A stretch of DNA of 64,000 nucleotides from Areca catechu (GCA_021397845.1 CM038046.1:60840021-60904020); one strand, 5' to 3'; numbered from the stretch's first letter, positions 1 through 11,413 are shown. The notes: generated by a model not told the origin, from the sequence alone. Translations and numbers: made by a program.

Positions 1-177
1 CCGGGAGTATGTAGTTTCCCGGTCTCCTTCAGGACCTTCTCTTCGGGCCCTTTTCCGAACGGCCGATCTTGTAAGAGGGGCCTGAGCTACCCTCTTCTCA
101 GAGGTCTGATGGAGCCAACCTAAGCCAGGCTTCATCCTTCCACCTACAAACAGGAAAACACCTCAATGACGACCAAA

Positions 178-838
178 CTACAGCAAGAATGGAAAGAAAG
201 CGGTAGAAATTTCCGTCAGTATACCTAGCACAGGGAACTTGCTAATCCTTGCAAGATGGAGATTCCTTTTCTCTAACAACTCACTGATGGGAACAACCAC
301 CGAATCAGTCAGCAAATCATAATCAGATTGATCGACCGCTAAGACCTTCTTTCCATTGTTGGCGGTCAGACGCGGTTCCCTCCAATCGCTGCCAAAACCC
401 CATGGGTCGACATACAACACAAAAGCAAAAACGGGTTTCCACCCATGAATAGCGCTGGGCATGCCCTTGATAATCTTACGACCTGGTCGAGGGCCAATCA
501 TCCACCATCCACTACCATGGAAGTCCTTTTTGAGCACGAAAAGGATAGTAAATAAGTTGGTTCTAGGCTCTACATTCGCTATGTGGCACCGGACCAAAAA
601 ACCACATATGTTCCGAATACTATTCGGAGTCAACTGTGTAGGCACTACTTGATACAGATGGAAGATTTTAATGAAGAACGGGTGAAGAGGAAATCGAAGG
701 CCGGCTTTCAGATGGTCTTCGTATACAGCCAGACATCTGACGAGGGCTTTGTTCGCTCGTTCCTCGGAGGTGGGGAGGATTAGAGGAAATCCCTTTGGAA
801 CGTGATAACGTTCTCGGAGATAAGTAATCCTTCCCTAA
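178..838 (-). pseudogene. Antisense Transposase_28-type ORF of Tat element (exon, probably broken)
   Basis: Reading leftwards from about 838, the frame gives a domain matching the plant 'putative gypsy type transposon' family (Pfam Transposase_28): TYLRERYHVPKGF, then VYEDHLKAGLRFPLHPFF, TQLTPNSIR and GWWMIGPRPG. The same blocks occur in the better copy at 60548-61415. A stop codon lies immediately upstream of the TYLR block, so either an exon boundary or a disabling mutation falls there. Near 218 a GTATAC follows the aligned end of the domain, at the position where the other copy has its splice donor. Its function is unknown. These proteins are carried by retroelements and have no demonstrated transposase activity. 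Family assignment is firm; exon limits are not. Confidence 0.65.
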
Positions 839-1515
839 GAAATAGAAATGGGAATCGATTCTGGACTCACTATGTCATTGACACCCGAAGGCCCAACCTA
901 TCCCCTTTGGCTCTCTACAGATTCAGCCATGGCAAAAGAATGAGACAAGGAGGCAGAAGGAAGATTCTACCTACAAAAAAGGCTGATAGTTGAGAACAAA
1001 GAAAGCTAGACGGGACTGGGAGCACGAGGTTGAAGAATCTTCCTCATCAGGACCTTTCCTCCTTTTCGAAAAGAGACGGGAAAAGCCTAAGGCAGCGCCT
1101 TGAAAAATGGGATTATCTTCAGAAACCCATCACGGATGCTCGAGACAGCTGCGGCCATAAATTGATTTGATGCGGAATGAACCAAAGGTTTTAACCCGTG
1201 CGAATCAATGGCCAAGGTAGAGTATACTCATCATCCAAGGATGGAGAAGAACCATGATCGCCATTCAAATCCCAACTAAAAGATTGGGTTAACCGTCACA
1301 TTGCGGAAAAAGGAGGGACCGTCCTAAGCACGCCTGCTCCCTTTCCACCCTTCAATCAAAGACTGACAGCTGTCCATCACTTGATTTTCGAATCAGCCGG
1401 CAATTATGGGAGATGTCTCAATCATAGATTTTTGCAATCATTCACTGCACCACCTCCTAGGAAGAAAACGACAAATACTCTCACTCTTCGAGGCAAATCT
1501 TTGCTTCGAAGACTG

Positions 1516-1530
1516 AGAGTAGGGGGCAAC
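1516..1530 (+). other. Polypurine tract of Tat element 1
   Basis: AGAGTAGGGGGCAAC lies directly before the TGTTGGGATA start of the LTR. It primes plus-strand DNA synthesis in LTR retroelements. The same GGGGGCAAC word occurs in inverse orientation at the LTR border at 60051/60052. Confidence 0.7.
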
Positions 1531-2241
1531 TGTTGGGATATATCAGCCCAGGCATGGATCGGTCATCGATTTGACCGGCCAAAGACCACCGACCGAAGAC
1601 ATTCCCTCCGAATCGTGAGCACCATGGGCAAACGAAAGCTCTTGACAGGTCCTCGGCTCTAGAAGATCAAGTCTTCAGCATGGACCAGAGTACGACCTCC
1701 AAAGACATGATCTTTGGATTATGCTGAAGACATAGTTTTCGGTATGCGACAAAGATCAAGTCCATGATCCGTGCCAAAGATACGACATCCGAACTGTCTC
1801 CAATCTCTACAAAACATGACAAGCGATAATTATCCTCAACTATCTCCGGCATGATCATGGCATGTGATTCCAACGGCAGCGCCCCCGGCCTGGCCGCCGG
1901 AACCGCCCTAATAACCACCCACGATCCCTGATTAAGAGAAAGAAAATAACTCCCTTGTCGTAACTGCTGGAGAGAGAAAGAAAACTGTAGGCGGGACAAC
2001 TCCTTATAAATAATGGTAAGAAGGGACACTGGGGGTAAGAGGCTGAACACCCTTGAAAATATAAGAGCTTTTCCCTTCTCCATCTTCCCTATTCTGTGGC
2101 TAGAGCTCGCCACTGACTTAGGCATCGGAGTATCCCCCACTGGAGCATCTCCAGCAAGGGATCTATTTTGTCGGTGAACCAGGGAGCGGTTCAGCAAGCC
2201 AGTAGTTCTGTCCGGTCGGAAGAAGGGGCTCGACGTCAACA
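1531..2241 (+). repeat. 3' LTR of Tat element 1
   Basis: The 711-bp segment starts TGTTGGG and ends GACGTCAACA, the TG...CA ends of an LTR. Near the 3' end it has CTGACTTAGGCATCGGAG, a U5 signature seen in similar form in the other Tat-type LTRs here (near 5810, and in inverse near 6910). The right border is set by where copia gag sequence restarts. Confidence 0.7.
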
Positions 2242-2244
2242 ATA

Positions 2245-3815
2245 CAAATTTAGATCTAACTTGTTTTGAAGTAATAAACTTAGGAACATATGATGTAGAT
2301 GCAGAAAATTTGTTTGAAATTGAACCTTTGTAACCATTTCCAAATTTATTATTCGTTTCTCTTTGATCTTTCAAAATTAATTCAAGCTTATTGGAACTTA
2401 GGGTTAGTTTTTTAACCAAAGGCTTGAGCTTTTGAACTTCCTTCTTTAAATCATTATTTTTATTTTTCAAACCTTTGTTTTTCTCAAGAAGCTCTTCTTT
2501 TTCAAATTGAATAGTCTTAAGTCTTTCACAAACTATGTTTAATTCTCTTTGCAAAATCTTATTTCTTTCACCAAATTCATTTTTGTCTTTTTCAATTGAA
2601 TCACACTGATTTTTCAAAGCTTTCATTTTCAAACCAGCCTTTTTGTATTCTACCAATAATTCACAAAATGCATTATGCAGCTCATCATATGTAAATTCTA
2701 AATTAGGTTCAGAAGTAGTTACCTCGTCTTCCAAACCCATAAGACAGATTTGTGCAGTCTTTGTTGTCTCTTCATCATCTTCAGTTGATGTAGAATCATC
2801 GCTGTCACTTCAAGCTGCAAGCATTGCCTTTTTCTTCCTTTGGTGATCATCTTTTTCTTTACTTCAGGACAGTCAGGATGAATGTGTCCCGGCTTCTTAC
2901 ATCCATAACAGATTGGTACTTGATATTTATCTTTATCCTTCTTTTTTTCTTTATCTCTTTCTCTTTCTTTCCCAAAATCTTCTTTTCTAAATTACTTTCT
3001 CCATCTGTTTGTTTTTCTTTTGCCCATAAATCTTTTGAATCTTCTCATTACCAGGGTTATTTTATCATTCTCTAGATCATCATCATCTGATGAGTCAGAG
3101 TCTTCATTTTTATCTTCTTCTATAGCTTTAAATGCTATGGCTTTCTTTCTTTTGGTATCTTTCTCAGTCCTTTGTTGCATAGCTAATTCATATGTGATCA
3201 GTGATCCAAGTAGTTCATCCAGTGGTAGAGTGTTTAGGTCCTTCACCTCTTGAATAGCTATCACCTTAGCTTTCATTTATCTGGCAAGGATCTCAAAACC
3301 TTTTGGACAAGATTAGCATTAGTGTAAGTTCTGCCAAGACTTTTGAGACTATTTATAATATCAGTAAAACGAGTATACATATCAGATATAGTCTCACTAG
3401 GATCCATTTTAAATAACTTATAGTTATGTCCAAGAAGATTAATTTTTGATGTTTTAACTTGTGATGTACCTTCATGTATAATTTCTAGCTTGTCCTAAAT
3501 TTCTTTAGCAGAATTACAAGTTGAAATTCCATTAAACTCATTTGGATCCAAAGCACAATACAATAATTTCATCATTTTGGCATTCAGCTCAGCTAATTTC
3601 ATATCATTATCATCCCAATCCTCTTCTAATTTGGGAACCTCTACATCATTAACTCTAACAGTGGGTGTATGAGGTCCTTTCAAGATAATTTTCCATAATT
3701 GAAAATCTATGGCTTGAATATATATTCTCATTCTTGCCTTCTAATATATATAATTGGTTCTGGTGAAAAGTGGAGGTCGATTTATGGATTGACCTTCGGC
3801 CAATGAAGTACTCAT
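2245..3815 (-). pseudogene. gag: Copia (Sirevirus-like) gag, degenerate and interrupted
   Basis: The start codon at 3815 opens MSTSLAEGQSINRPPLF, a typical copia gag N-terminus. UBN2-type gag blocks follow, then a CCHC zinc knuckle (CYGCKKPGHIHPDC) at about 2875-2915, an acidic Ser/Asp stretch, the FTYDELHNAF block and a coiled coil at about 2370-2720. There are several stops (a Trp-to-stop change soon after the start, others near 3495, 3276, 2992 and 2813) and at least two frame changes. The reading is cut off at 2241 by the Tat element. Gag would form the virus-like particle and bind RNA. This copy cannot make it. Confidence 0.8.
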
Positions 3816-3860
3816 GGGATGTGCCATATATCTTTACTCTAAGTAACTTTCAGAGACTCC

Positions 3861-3872
3861 ACTCTGATACCA
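3861..3872 (-). promoter_or_regulatory. Primer-binding site of the copia element
   Basis: On the - strand the sequence after the LTR is TGGTATCAGAGT, complementary to the 3' end of plant initiator methionine tRNA. Two bases separate it from the LTR end. Confidence 0.75.
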
Positions 3873-3874
3873 CT

Positions 3875-5456
3875 TGTTGCCTAGGTGGCTTCCCAAGAGA
3901 GGGATGAATTAGGATTAAAAACGTTTTACAATTATGTGCACTTTGAAATTCTTTTAGTGTTGTGGTGCAATATGCAATGCGGAAGTAATTAAGTAAAAGC
4001 AATAAAGTAATAAAAATACAAGCACAAACACAAAAGATTTAGAGTGGTTCGGAGCAACTGGCTCCTACGTCCATTATCCAAGCACCACTTAAGATTTCCA
4101 CGATATCCCCCAACCGGAATACAGTCGGATTATTTTACCAGGCTCACAATCCAAACCTATACACTTTGATTTTACTGGGATCACCAAAGATACCCAAACT
4201 CTCTTTGGTTTTGAATGGGATCACCAAAGAAAATCCTAACACTTGGTTTTATACCGGGATCATCAAGAACCCAACTTAGATTTTTACAAGGCTTACCTAA
4301 AAACCTTCAACCCTCTCTTAAGACACAGCCCCTTGCTATTCTTAGAGAGAAAACAAGGGTAAAGAGAAGATAAACAAGCAACTACAATAAACCGAGTTTG
4401 TTTAAGTGTTGCCAATATAGATCAAGATGAAGCATAGCTTTGAATGCTCTTTAATGCTCTTCAAGCTGCTTCTTTTCTTCTTCAATGAGTAGATTCAATG
4501 ATGGAGTAGAGTTGGTATAGCTTTGAATCCTAACTTGAAAGCTCTTGAAGTAAGGTAGGTGAAAGACTTGAAAGCTCTTCAATATTTCAAGATAAATCAA
4601 TAATAATGCTCTAATGATTGTTTAATCTCTCAAAAACAATCTTTTTTATAGTTTTCCATGAGATATAGTCGTTGTAGGGCCTAGGAATTCGTGAAAGAGC
4701 TGTGGGAGACGAAATGGGATTCAAAAATCACTTTTAGCAACTAGTTGTTGGAGTGCAGAAAATGACTACTCGAGTCAGCTCGAGGTCTATAAGTCGGCTC
4801 GAAGTCTCAGACAGTCCAAAATAAATTTCTGTAGGAGTCGGCTCTTCAGACTGGATTCAGCTCTTGCCTTCAGTAAATTCAAAATGACAAATACCCAGAG
4901 TCGGCTCTTCAGACTGGAGTTAGCTCGAGTTCTCAGTCCATCAGAAATCATAACTCTGGATGAGTCGGCTCTTGGGGCTCTAGTCGGCTCGAGATCTCAG
5001 GCTTCAGAAAAATATAATCTTCTATGAGTCAGCTCTTGGGACAGGAGTTGGCTCTTGATACTGAAACTCTAAAATTTTCTCCATGCCGTGCCACAAAGTA
5101 TCGGCTCTTGATCCATGAGTCAGCTCTTGCAAAGTCTTCAATTAATGCTTCAAGCTTCTCTAAAACTTTTCAACACTTGAATGAAATAGAAGCTAATCTA
5201 CATACTCTTAATTTTACAATTTTCAGCCAATTTTACAAGATTACAAATTTGACAAGATTAGGGCTTTTACAAGTTCAAGTTTATAAGAGTATATACATAA
5301 TTGAATTACCTTCCAATCAATTTGAAAACCATTTTAAACTATGTAAACCAATTTCCTGCAAAAACTTCTCAAGTAATTTGAAAGAATTAGTATCAAATAC
5401 ATGCTCCAATATTTTGTGATCATCAAAATCATTTCAGGGATCAATAAACTCCTAAC
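3875..5456 (-). repeat. 5' LTR of the Sirevirus-like copia element
   Basis: This LTR of about 1.58 kb has one border set by the primer-binding site (TGTTGCCTAGG at 3875 on the + strand). The other is set less exactly at CTCCTAAC, about 5456. It holds the GTGGTTCGG and CCTACGTCC words common in Maximus-type LTRs, and a repeated GAGTCGGCTC region at 4772-5126. No translation in it is credible as a gene. Confidence 0.7.
4772..5126. repeat. Paired GAGTCGGCTC repeats in LTR
   Basis: Twelve near-copies of GAGTCGGCTC stand in six pairs starting at 4772/4791, 4835/4855, 4898/4917, 4962/4981, 5026/5045 and 5098/5117. The two members of a pair are 19-20 bases apart, and pairs recur every 63-64 bases (the last after 72). 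The core is close to the palindrome GAGTCGACTC. Confidence 0.8.
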
Positions 5457-5954
5457 CGTAAGGGGAGACAACCTCAAGAGAACAATCAGTAAGCACCGCT
5501 GACTTCTAAGTCCTCCCCAGGGGGGAGAATCGAGGTACCAAAGCATCCAACGATCTCAAAAGGGCACCACAGGCAAGAATGAAGGAAAGCAATCGAGAGG
5601 GCAAATGCACGCGCGGAGAGAGGAGGCGATTCTGAGACAAAAGCTCCAAAGGAACTCGCAAGAGCGAGCTCGACAAACCCGGTTACAAGAACCGGAGTGC
5701 TAATCCCTCTCGTTCTCACCCATCTTCTCATCAAAAACTCCTTTAAGCATGGAGACCTAGCGGGGATCCGTCTTAGTGGATATGTTCCACTTTACTGCTC
5801 TCTAACTTGACTGTCGGAGTGCCCCCACCGGGATCCCCGGCCTGGGTCTCTAACCTCGTTTTGCAGGTCCAGGAATGTTGGGATTCCATAGCAAAGGGGA
5901 CCACAATCTGGCACCAACTCACAGCTGCAGGCCACAGCGGTAAGGTCGGCAACA
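5457..5954 (+). repeat. Tat-type gypsy LTR fragment (3' portion)
   Basis: GC-rich DNA with the U5-like words CTTGACTGTCGGAGTG, CCCCGGCCTGG and TTTTGCAGGT, ending GGTCGGCAACA at 5954. The same ending occurs, reversed, at 6798 and 58625. Its 5' part was separated by the copia insertion at about 5456. Confidence 0.6.
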
Positions 5955-6797
5955 GGATGCAACAAAAATCCAAATCTATGTATACCCAACCCGGTCCGAC
6001 CCGATTGGGCCTGGTAGTTAATGCTTTGACTAGGTTTGGGCTCGGTTTGGATAAAACTTGAATACTTAACTTTGGATTTGGATCGAGACTGGATAGATAT
6101 GCACTCGACTTGAACCCACCCAAACTATTTTAATATTTTAATATATATATAATTAATATATATTATATTAAATATATTTTATGAATTATTATCTATTAGT
6201 TATTAAATTTTAAGAAACTTAAACCCTTATTATTGTTCTTCAAAAAGGAAATTGAAAAGGGCCCTAATCGGTTAATCTCCTGATTGTCCGTTAATCCCAT
6301 GATTTAATTATTACTAATAATGATTAATTGTTTGTAAGTGGATCGGATGGAGAATGATGTTGTAATTAAAGATTAATCGAGAATTATTCTTTAACTCTTT
6401 TTGAAACTTAGAACTTAGAGTTAGATGTGTTTTTAAATTATGTTTAAATCTTTATTTGCTTCAGAGGTATTGAACTAAGTTTTGTTAAATTTTATTTGCT
6501 TAAGATAATTTAAATTTTATTTTGATTGAATATGGAACTAAGTGCTGTTGAACTAAAAATGTAGTTGAATTTTATTTGTTTAAAGTATTATGGTTTATAG
6601 AATAGTAGATGTCTTTATGGTTGATAAAAATGAAAAAAATGCTTAATGTGACTTAATTGGATCTGGGTCGGGTAAATTCAAATTATCTAATACCCGATTG
6701 AGATCGGTTTGGACAAAAAAATCCAGTCCCGATAGTGTTTGGACTAGGTTTGGGTAGTATATTGGGTATTAGGATTTGGATTTGGATAGTTAGGAAC
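5955..6797. repeat. AT-rich non-autonomous element with inverted ends
   Basis: The left end reads AAATCCAAATCTATGTATACCCAA. The right end, reverse-complemented, reads TATCCAAATCCAAATCC then TAATACCCAA, an imperfect terminal inverted repeat. Both ends also carry GGGTCGGG-like words (near 6000 and 6665), and the middle is AT-rich without coding sequence. It lies exactly between two Tat LTR ends that face each other. Superfamily not assigned. Confidence 0.4.
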
Positions 6798-7018
6798 TGT
6801 TGCCGCTCTTCCTCCGAGACCGGGCTCGGTGGACATGCTGGAGGGCTCCTCGACCGGACAACCTGCAAGAAGTCCCTGGGCGCTGGAGGGGGCTCCGGCG
6901 GGGGACACTCCGATGCTTAAGTTAGAGGAGGGTTGGAGCAACAGAACGGGAGAAACTTGGGAAGAAAAATCAGAATGGGGAAGAAGAACATTACCCTTCA
7001 TGAAGGTCCCCCGAGTGC

Positions 7019-7026
7019 CTTTTATA
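7019..7026 (-). promoter_or_regulatory. TATA box of the minus-strand LTR
   Basis: The - strand reads CGGTGCCTATAAAAGGCACTC, with a consensus TATAAAAG in a GC-rich setting. Transcription would run leftwards, away from XPO7. Confidence 0.5.
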
Positions 7027-7466
7027 GGCACCGAGCGCTGCCAAATCCTGTTGAGGAGCAGGCTGGGAAAGCCCAGATATGCCCCCAAGAGAATAGGCGT
7101 GGCGGCGAGGTCGTGGGTGGCGGCGTGACAGGTGTGTCAGAGTAGTGGTCATGCACTGGAGTTCGTTACAATAGAACGTCAGAACTGTCGGAGAGGAAAG
7201 GTTCCTGGAAATTTTAGACGAGCCCTTCAGCAATGGGTCGGCCGGCATCCCAGAAGCCGATCGCGGCAATCAAAGAGGCCGTCGCATGGGCGATGAGGGG
7301 CCCGTCAGCCCTCAAAGCCCCCGAGTCGGCTCTTTGGGAAAGCTGCCCGTGGAGTCGGATTCCGCGGACCAGCCAACCGGACGCCGGGGGCCTGTCTGAT
7401 CGGGGACTAGCCGAAAGGGCGCATCAGGAACCCAACCCGAAGTTAGCTCGTTGCTATCCCTAGCGG

Positions 7467-7735
7467 GGCTCACTAATACCTTCCAGGTATGGGAGTCGAT
7501 CGCTACCAATATACATTTGAGAGCTTTTGACTGAGCATCTTAGGGACAATCAATAAAGCTTACTGATACCTTCAAGGTATGGGAGTCGATACACGTCCGA
7601 GCCCTTCTGACCGAGTGCTTTAGGGCAGTCGACGGGTTTCGCTGATACCTTCTATATATAAGAGTTGATCGCTACCGATATATGCCCAAGGGCTCCTAGC
7701 CGAGTGCCTTAGGGGTAGTCAACAGGGCTGTAGAA
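7467..7735. repeat. Three-copy tandem repeat (79-90 bp) in LTR
   Basis: Units begin TAATACCTTCCAGGTATGGG (7474), TGATACCTTCAAGGTATGGG (7564) and TGATACCTTCTATATATAAG (7643). Each continues with GAGT(C/T)GAT and a GACCGAGTGCTTTAGGG-like end. The copies are clearly diverged. Confidence 0.65.
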
Positions 7736-7740
7736 GTCCA

Positions 7741-8430
7741 TGCTATCCCTGGTTAATCAAGGGATGTTATGTTTGGCCTTTGTCCTTCAATCTTAGCTGG
7801 TGTTTTCAATCAAGGTACATATTACTTGACCGATGTGGTGCTTGTACTACTATGGATTTCATATCCTTGGTCCGACCATACTTTCCATCAACAAAATCAA
7901 ATCTACTTTTCAGTTTAAGAGGTTCCTAAAACTAAATATTTGGTTGAATACAATCGGTTTCTTCAGTTTAGTTTTATATCGGTTTAGTTCATATCGGTTT
8001 TATATTTGGTTGAATACAATCGGTTTCTCCGGCTTTTTCAAGTATTTGAACAATTTGAATAATTTTTTGATTTAAGTGGATTACTCAGTTTTATTTTAAA
8101 AAAAAGAGAGAGAAAAAATTAATAAATCAGGATGTCATTGAAAGAGAAAATATCATGAGCAAGAAAATGAAAGTGCATAATATTCCAGGGGAAGTGGATA
8201 TAAAATATATAATTTATATATATTTTTGTATATATAAATATATAAAAGGATATTGATTAATTAGCTCAATTTAATTTTAATAAATTATATTAATCAATAA
8301 ATTGATATTTTAATTTTTTTATTTTATTAAATTGAATCAAATTAATTAAATTATTAAATTATTATATTTAATTTGGTTTAGATCAGGTTTGACGGTAAGA
8401 TCGAAATTTTTTTACGCCCATAGCTCGCAT
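7741..8430. other. AT-rich intergenic DNA upstream of XPO7
   Basis: No gene is seen. Short AATCGGTTT and TATCGGTTT words recur at 7905-8035, including a duplicated TTGGTTGAATACAATCGG (about 7940 and 8008). From 8090 to 8395 the DNA is almost pure A/T. Confidence 0.5.
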
Positions 8431-8639
8431 ATAGCATGGCGGCTGTCCGGAGCATTGTTGGCAATTGCCAAGTCAGGGATGAACGAATGAAGGAACAGCC
8501 CGTCAAGCCCTTGATTTTATGGTCAACGGTCTTGATCTTTAAAGCGACGATACCCAAGATAAAACTCTATCGGCGCGATCGGGGAAGGCCCGTTTCCCAT
8601 TCTCCTCTTGTCACCGACTGCCATGAGACAAAGAATACC

Positions 8640-8705
8640 CCACAAGCATCGTACTATTTACGCCATTCTCTCCACCCCTCCGGATTTGGGCCACGCCCTT
8701 TAAAA
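8640..8705 (+). promoter_or_regulatory. Putative XPO7 promoter
   Basis: A GC-richer island starts near 8430 after AT-rich DNA. CCCTTTAAAACTATG at about 8697 is a weak TATA-like word just upstream of the proposed first exon. Inferred from position and composition only. Confidence 0.3.
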
Positions 8706-8780
8706 CTATGAGACAGCTGCGATCCGAAGGGGAGACGAAACGAGAGAAAGAGGAGAAGAAAGACGGTGACGGAATCGAAG
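8706..8780 (+). other. Putative XPO7 5' UTR exon 1
   Basis: A purine-rich leader ends GAATCGAAG followed by GTATTG, a plausible donor. It would splice to the acceptor TTGATTTTAG at 11413, just before the XPO7 start codon. Transcript data are needed to confirm it. Confidence 0.35.
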
Positions 8781-11413
8781 GTATTGTCGTCCTCCTCTCT
8801 CTAATCCTTCGACGTTGTTTTCTTGTATATTTTTTGCACTTCTTTCTCTTTCTAAACCTGCCCTTCTTCCCGTGCTCTTTCCCGACCCCAAACCCAGCCG
8901 GCGATCAAACCTGCCTCTCTTTTTTCTTTCTCCGGGAATATATTCTGTGATGGGATGTTGGTAGAGAATCACTTCATCCATAATTTCTGAAAGAGATCGA
9001 TTCTCGGCCCTGGAAAGGTTGGAGGTAACGCATGTTTCGGATTGAAGTTTCCTGATCTTCTTGTGTGATTGCTAGCTTTGATCGGATGGTTTTTTTTGTT
9101 CCTTTTTTTCTTTGGAGAAAGAAGATGGATTTTTTTTGCTTGAATGTGTGTTAACAGAGGAAGATATATCGCAGACGTTTTCCAATTTTAATTTTGGTGA
9201 GAAGAACAATTGTGATGAAGATTGTGTTGAGCACCGAAACTCGATTGGAGCAATGCCATTGGGGCTCGTGTTCAGTTCTGTGGTTTTGGCAATTAATAGT
9301 AACGTTTCAATGATAAATTTCTTTGAACAAGCTGTTCGTTTCTCAGTCGTGTTCTTGCTGTTCTTTTACTCCCTTTCAAGCACCGGCAGGGTCTGGAAGC
9401 AGTGATGGGAGAAGCAAGAAATATGCCAGAAAGGACAGGGGCACAAAGGAATGGTCCACATGTGAGGCTAGGTCATGGCTGCCTACTGTCCTTCGAAGAA
9501 TTTTATTAGAGATACCATCAGGCTTTATGAAGTCATTATGCTGTTGTTTGAGACTCTTGATGTTGATTCTTATCAGACAAAATTGGTGCTTTCTGGTTCT
9601 CGGACTACTCAGGACAATGGAAGATTCTACCCTAGGCTGAGTCTCAGGTTGTTCTTGCTGAGTTTATACAATGTAGTTGAGCTCAGGTGTTGTCTAGGTC
9701 TTGATTGGACTTGGTGCATTAACAAAGAGGTACAAGTGGTAACTTTAGGGTTGACAGTTGCTTAGGGGATAAAATTGGTTTGAACATTGATCTATTGATG
9801 AGTGGCACGGAAAGATGAAGAGTGTTCCATGGGGAGGGGGGATAAGACTGAAGGGAAATGTTTATTTACTGCTTTTCTTTGCTATTATTAGAAGGGATGC
9901 AAACATGTTTTAATAGTTAAAATATGCCTAATTTGGTAAGCATTACCTATTGTTTTAAAAGGCTTACACAGGCCAACTTATGTGCTTGTGTTATGAATTT
10001 CATTATAATTTTCTTTCTATTACATGTCATCAAGAAATTAATGACATGACAATGTGGTAAGTTGTTTAGATTTGTTTTAATTTATACAAAATATATTTGA
10101 TTTACTTTTGATAGAACAGGGGGATTTGTTCTAGTTAAGAAAAGTTGAGTAGAAAAGTGGGACCCAACCTTAAGTGTGAGAATTTATTCTCATGTTCTGA
10201 TGTATTAATCCTCCTCAGAAAAGGCAATGTTGACAAGTTTTGTATGTTTCGATCTTTCTTGGCTTGGTCAAATTTTTTGTAGGTAGTTATTGAGTTCTTA
10301 CCAAAATGTAACATGAAAACAAAGGGAAGAAATTGATAGGTTATCCAAAAAATAGCATGGTTTATGAAGCTCCTCATGAAATCATAAAAATATGTTTAGT
10401 GTAGCAACATACAAATAGTGAATTGATTATGCCAATGCCGTACTACTGTACAAGTTTCCATACCCATACCGATACACAATCGGTACAGTGTTAGTATGGT
10501 ATGGTTCTGGGTATTGATTCTATATAAGTAGCATATTGAGTATTGATTCTCTACTACATGGTTTGATACCACAAACCATGGTCCAAACATAGAACATGGA
10601 CATAATTTAGTAATTCCTAATGAATTCAATATAATAGAATGATCTTGTACCTTTTGGGATTTAATCAATCGTGCAAAATCTTGCAAATTATTGGGTGTTA
10701 TTGAGAAAAAGGATTTGTTACTATTTTCCAACCTTCTTAATTATTGAGATGATAAGACCAATGGAAAGGCTATTTGCAAGGGAAGAACTTGTCAATGGAT
10801 GGAGCTGCATGTTAGTCTTATTTTCCTATTCTCTTATTTTGGAGCTAGTGGATCTTCAGTATGTTCTTTGGCACTTTATCTTGTGGCTTAGCAAGTTGAA
10901 TTTGGCCAAATTAATAGATTTCCTGAATGCTTATTTTTGTTTTTTAATATTTTTCTGAATTAGTTAAGTTATATGCTTTTTTTATTTTTTACTTTTTATA
11001 ATTTCAAGAGATAGCCTTTCCTTAACTTACTCTCTTGAATATTTGAAACTTTGTCTTGACTTCTTTCTTCTCATCTCTGCATTTTCCTATTGCAGGGTTG
11101 ATGCTTACCTCAGACTCAAACTTGGGGCACAGTTATGGATGATCTACTTCATGGGCCTTTTCTCTTGTGTCCTGTTTAGTTTTGAGCTTCTCTTGACAAT
11201 TGTATATCAGGGGACAAATTTCATTTGAAACATTCCATGTTGTACATATGTATGTAAAGCTACAGTCATGTTAGTATCAAGTATTTTGGCTTCTCAACTT
11301 TGTTGGACTCTGTTATTTTGTCTGTGAACCAAGATTATGTCATATCTGCATACTTTCTCACTGAGTTTGTGACAGCTTTCATCGAAATTCGTGGATGTAA
11401 TTTTGATTTTAGG
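8781..11413 (+). other. Putative first intron of XPO7 (5' UTR)
   Basis: No protein-coding gene is supported. Short open frames at 9112-9405, 9475-9765 and 10671-10958 resemble nothing and lack gene structure. A degenerate hAT-like terminus with GGTATGG words lies at about 10435-10580 and ends CCACAAACCATG, matching the reversed end of the hAT-type MITE at 14332. An acceptor-like TTCCTATTGCAG at about 11095 could mark an alternative leader exon. Confidence 0.4.

Larger units (their letters stand above)
1..2241 (+). mobile_element. 3' part of a Tat-lineage Ty3/gypsy LTR retrotransposon
   Basis: The segment reads as the end of a + strand element: internal DNA carrying a gene on the opposite strand (178-838), a polypurine tract (1516-1530) and a 3' LTR (1531-2241). 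Genes in antisense between pol and the 3' LTR are known from Tat-lineage gypsy elements (Grande, Retand and relatives). The element breaks the coiled-coil part of a copia gag: gag coding resumes immediately after 2241. The 5' part is left of the window, so the target duplication (expected copy ATACA at 2242-2246) cannot be checked. Internal DNA at 839-1515 shows no gene that I can support. Confidence 0.75.
2242..5456 (-). mobile_element. Sirevirus-like Ty1/copia element, 5' part (gag and LTR)
   Basis: Read on the - strand, the order is 5' LTR (5456-3875), a methionine-initiator primer-binding site, then gag (3815-2245), where the Tat element interrupts it. Pol would continue left of the window. 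Gag with a zinc knuckle followed by a long acidic and coiled-coil extension, together with a long LTR, is typical of the Sirevirus/Maximus lineage. The LTR's outer end abuts another Tat LTR at 5457, so this element was itself inserted into older LTR DNA. Confidence 0.75.
6798..7740 (-). repeat. Tat-type gypsy LTR, opposite orientation
   Basis: TGTTGCCGCTCTTCC at 6798 closely resembles the LTR border at 58625. Inside are the reversed U5 word (GACACTCCGATGCTTAAGTTAG near 6905), a - strand TATA box and a short tandem repeat. The right border is uncertain because no polypurine tract is visible. It may be a solo LTR. Confidence 0.55.

Noticed and set aside
9112..9765. Open frames upstream of XPO7 (97 and 96 codons)
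   Set aside because: No similarity and no convincing splice structure; they lie in the putative 5' UTR intron.
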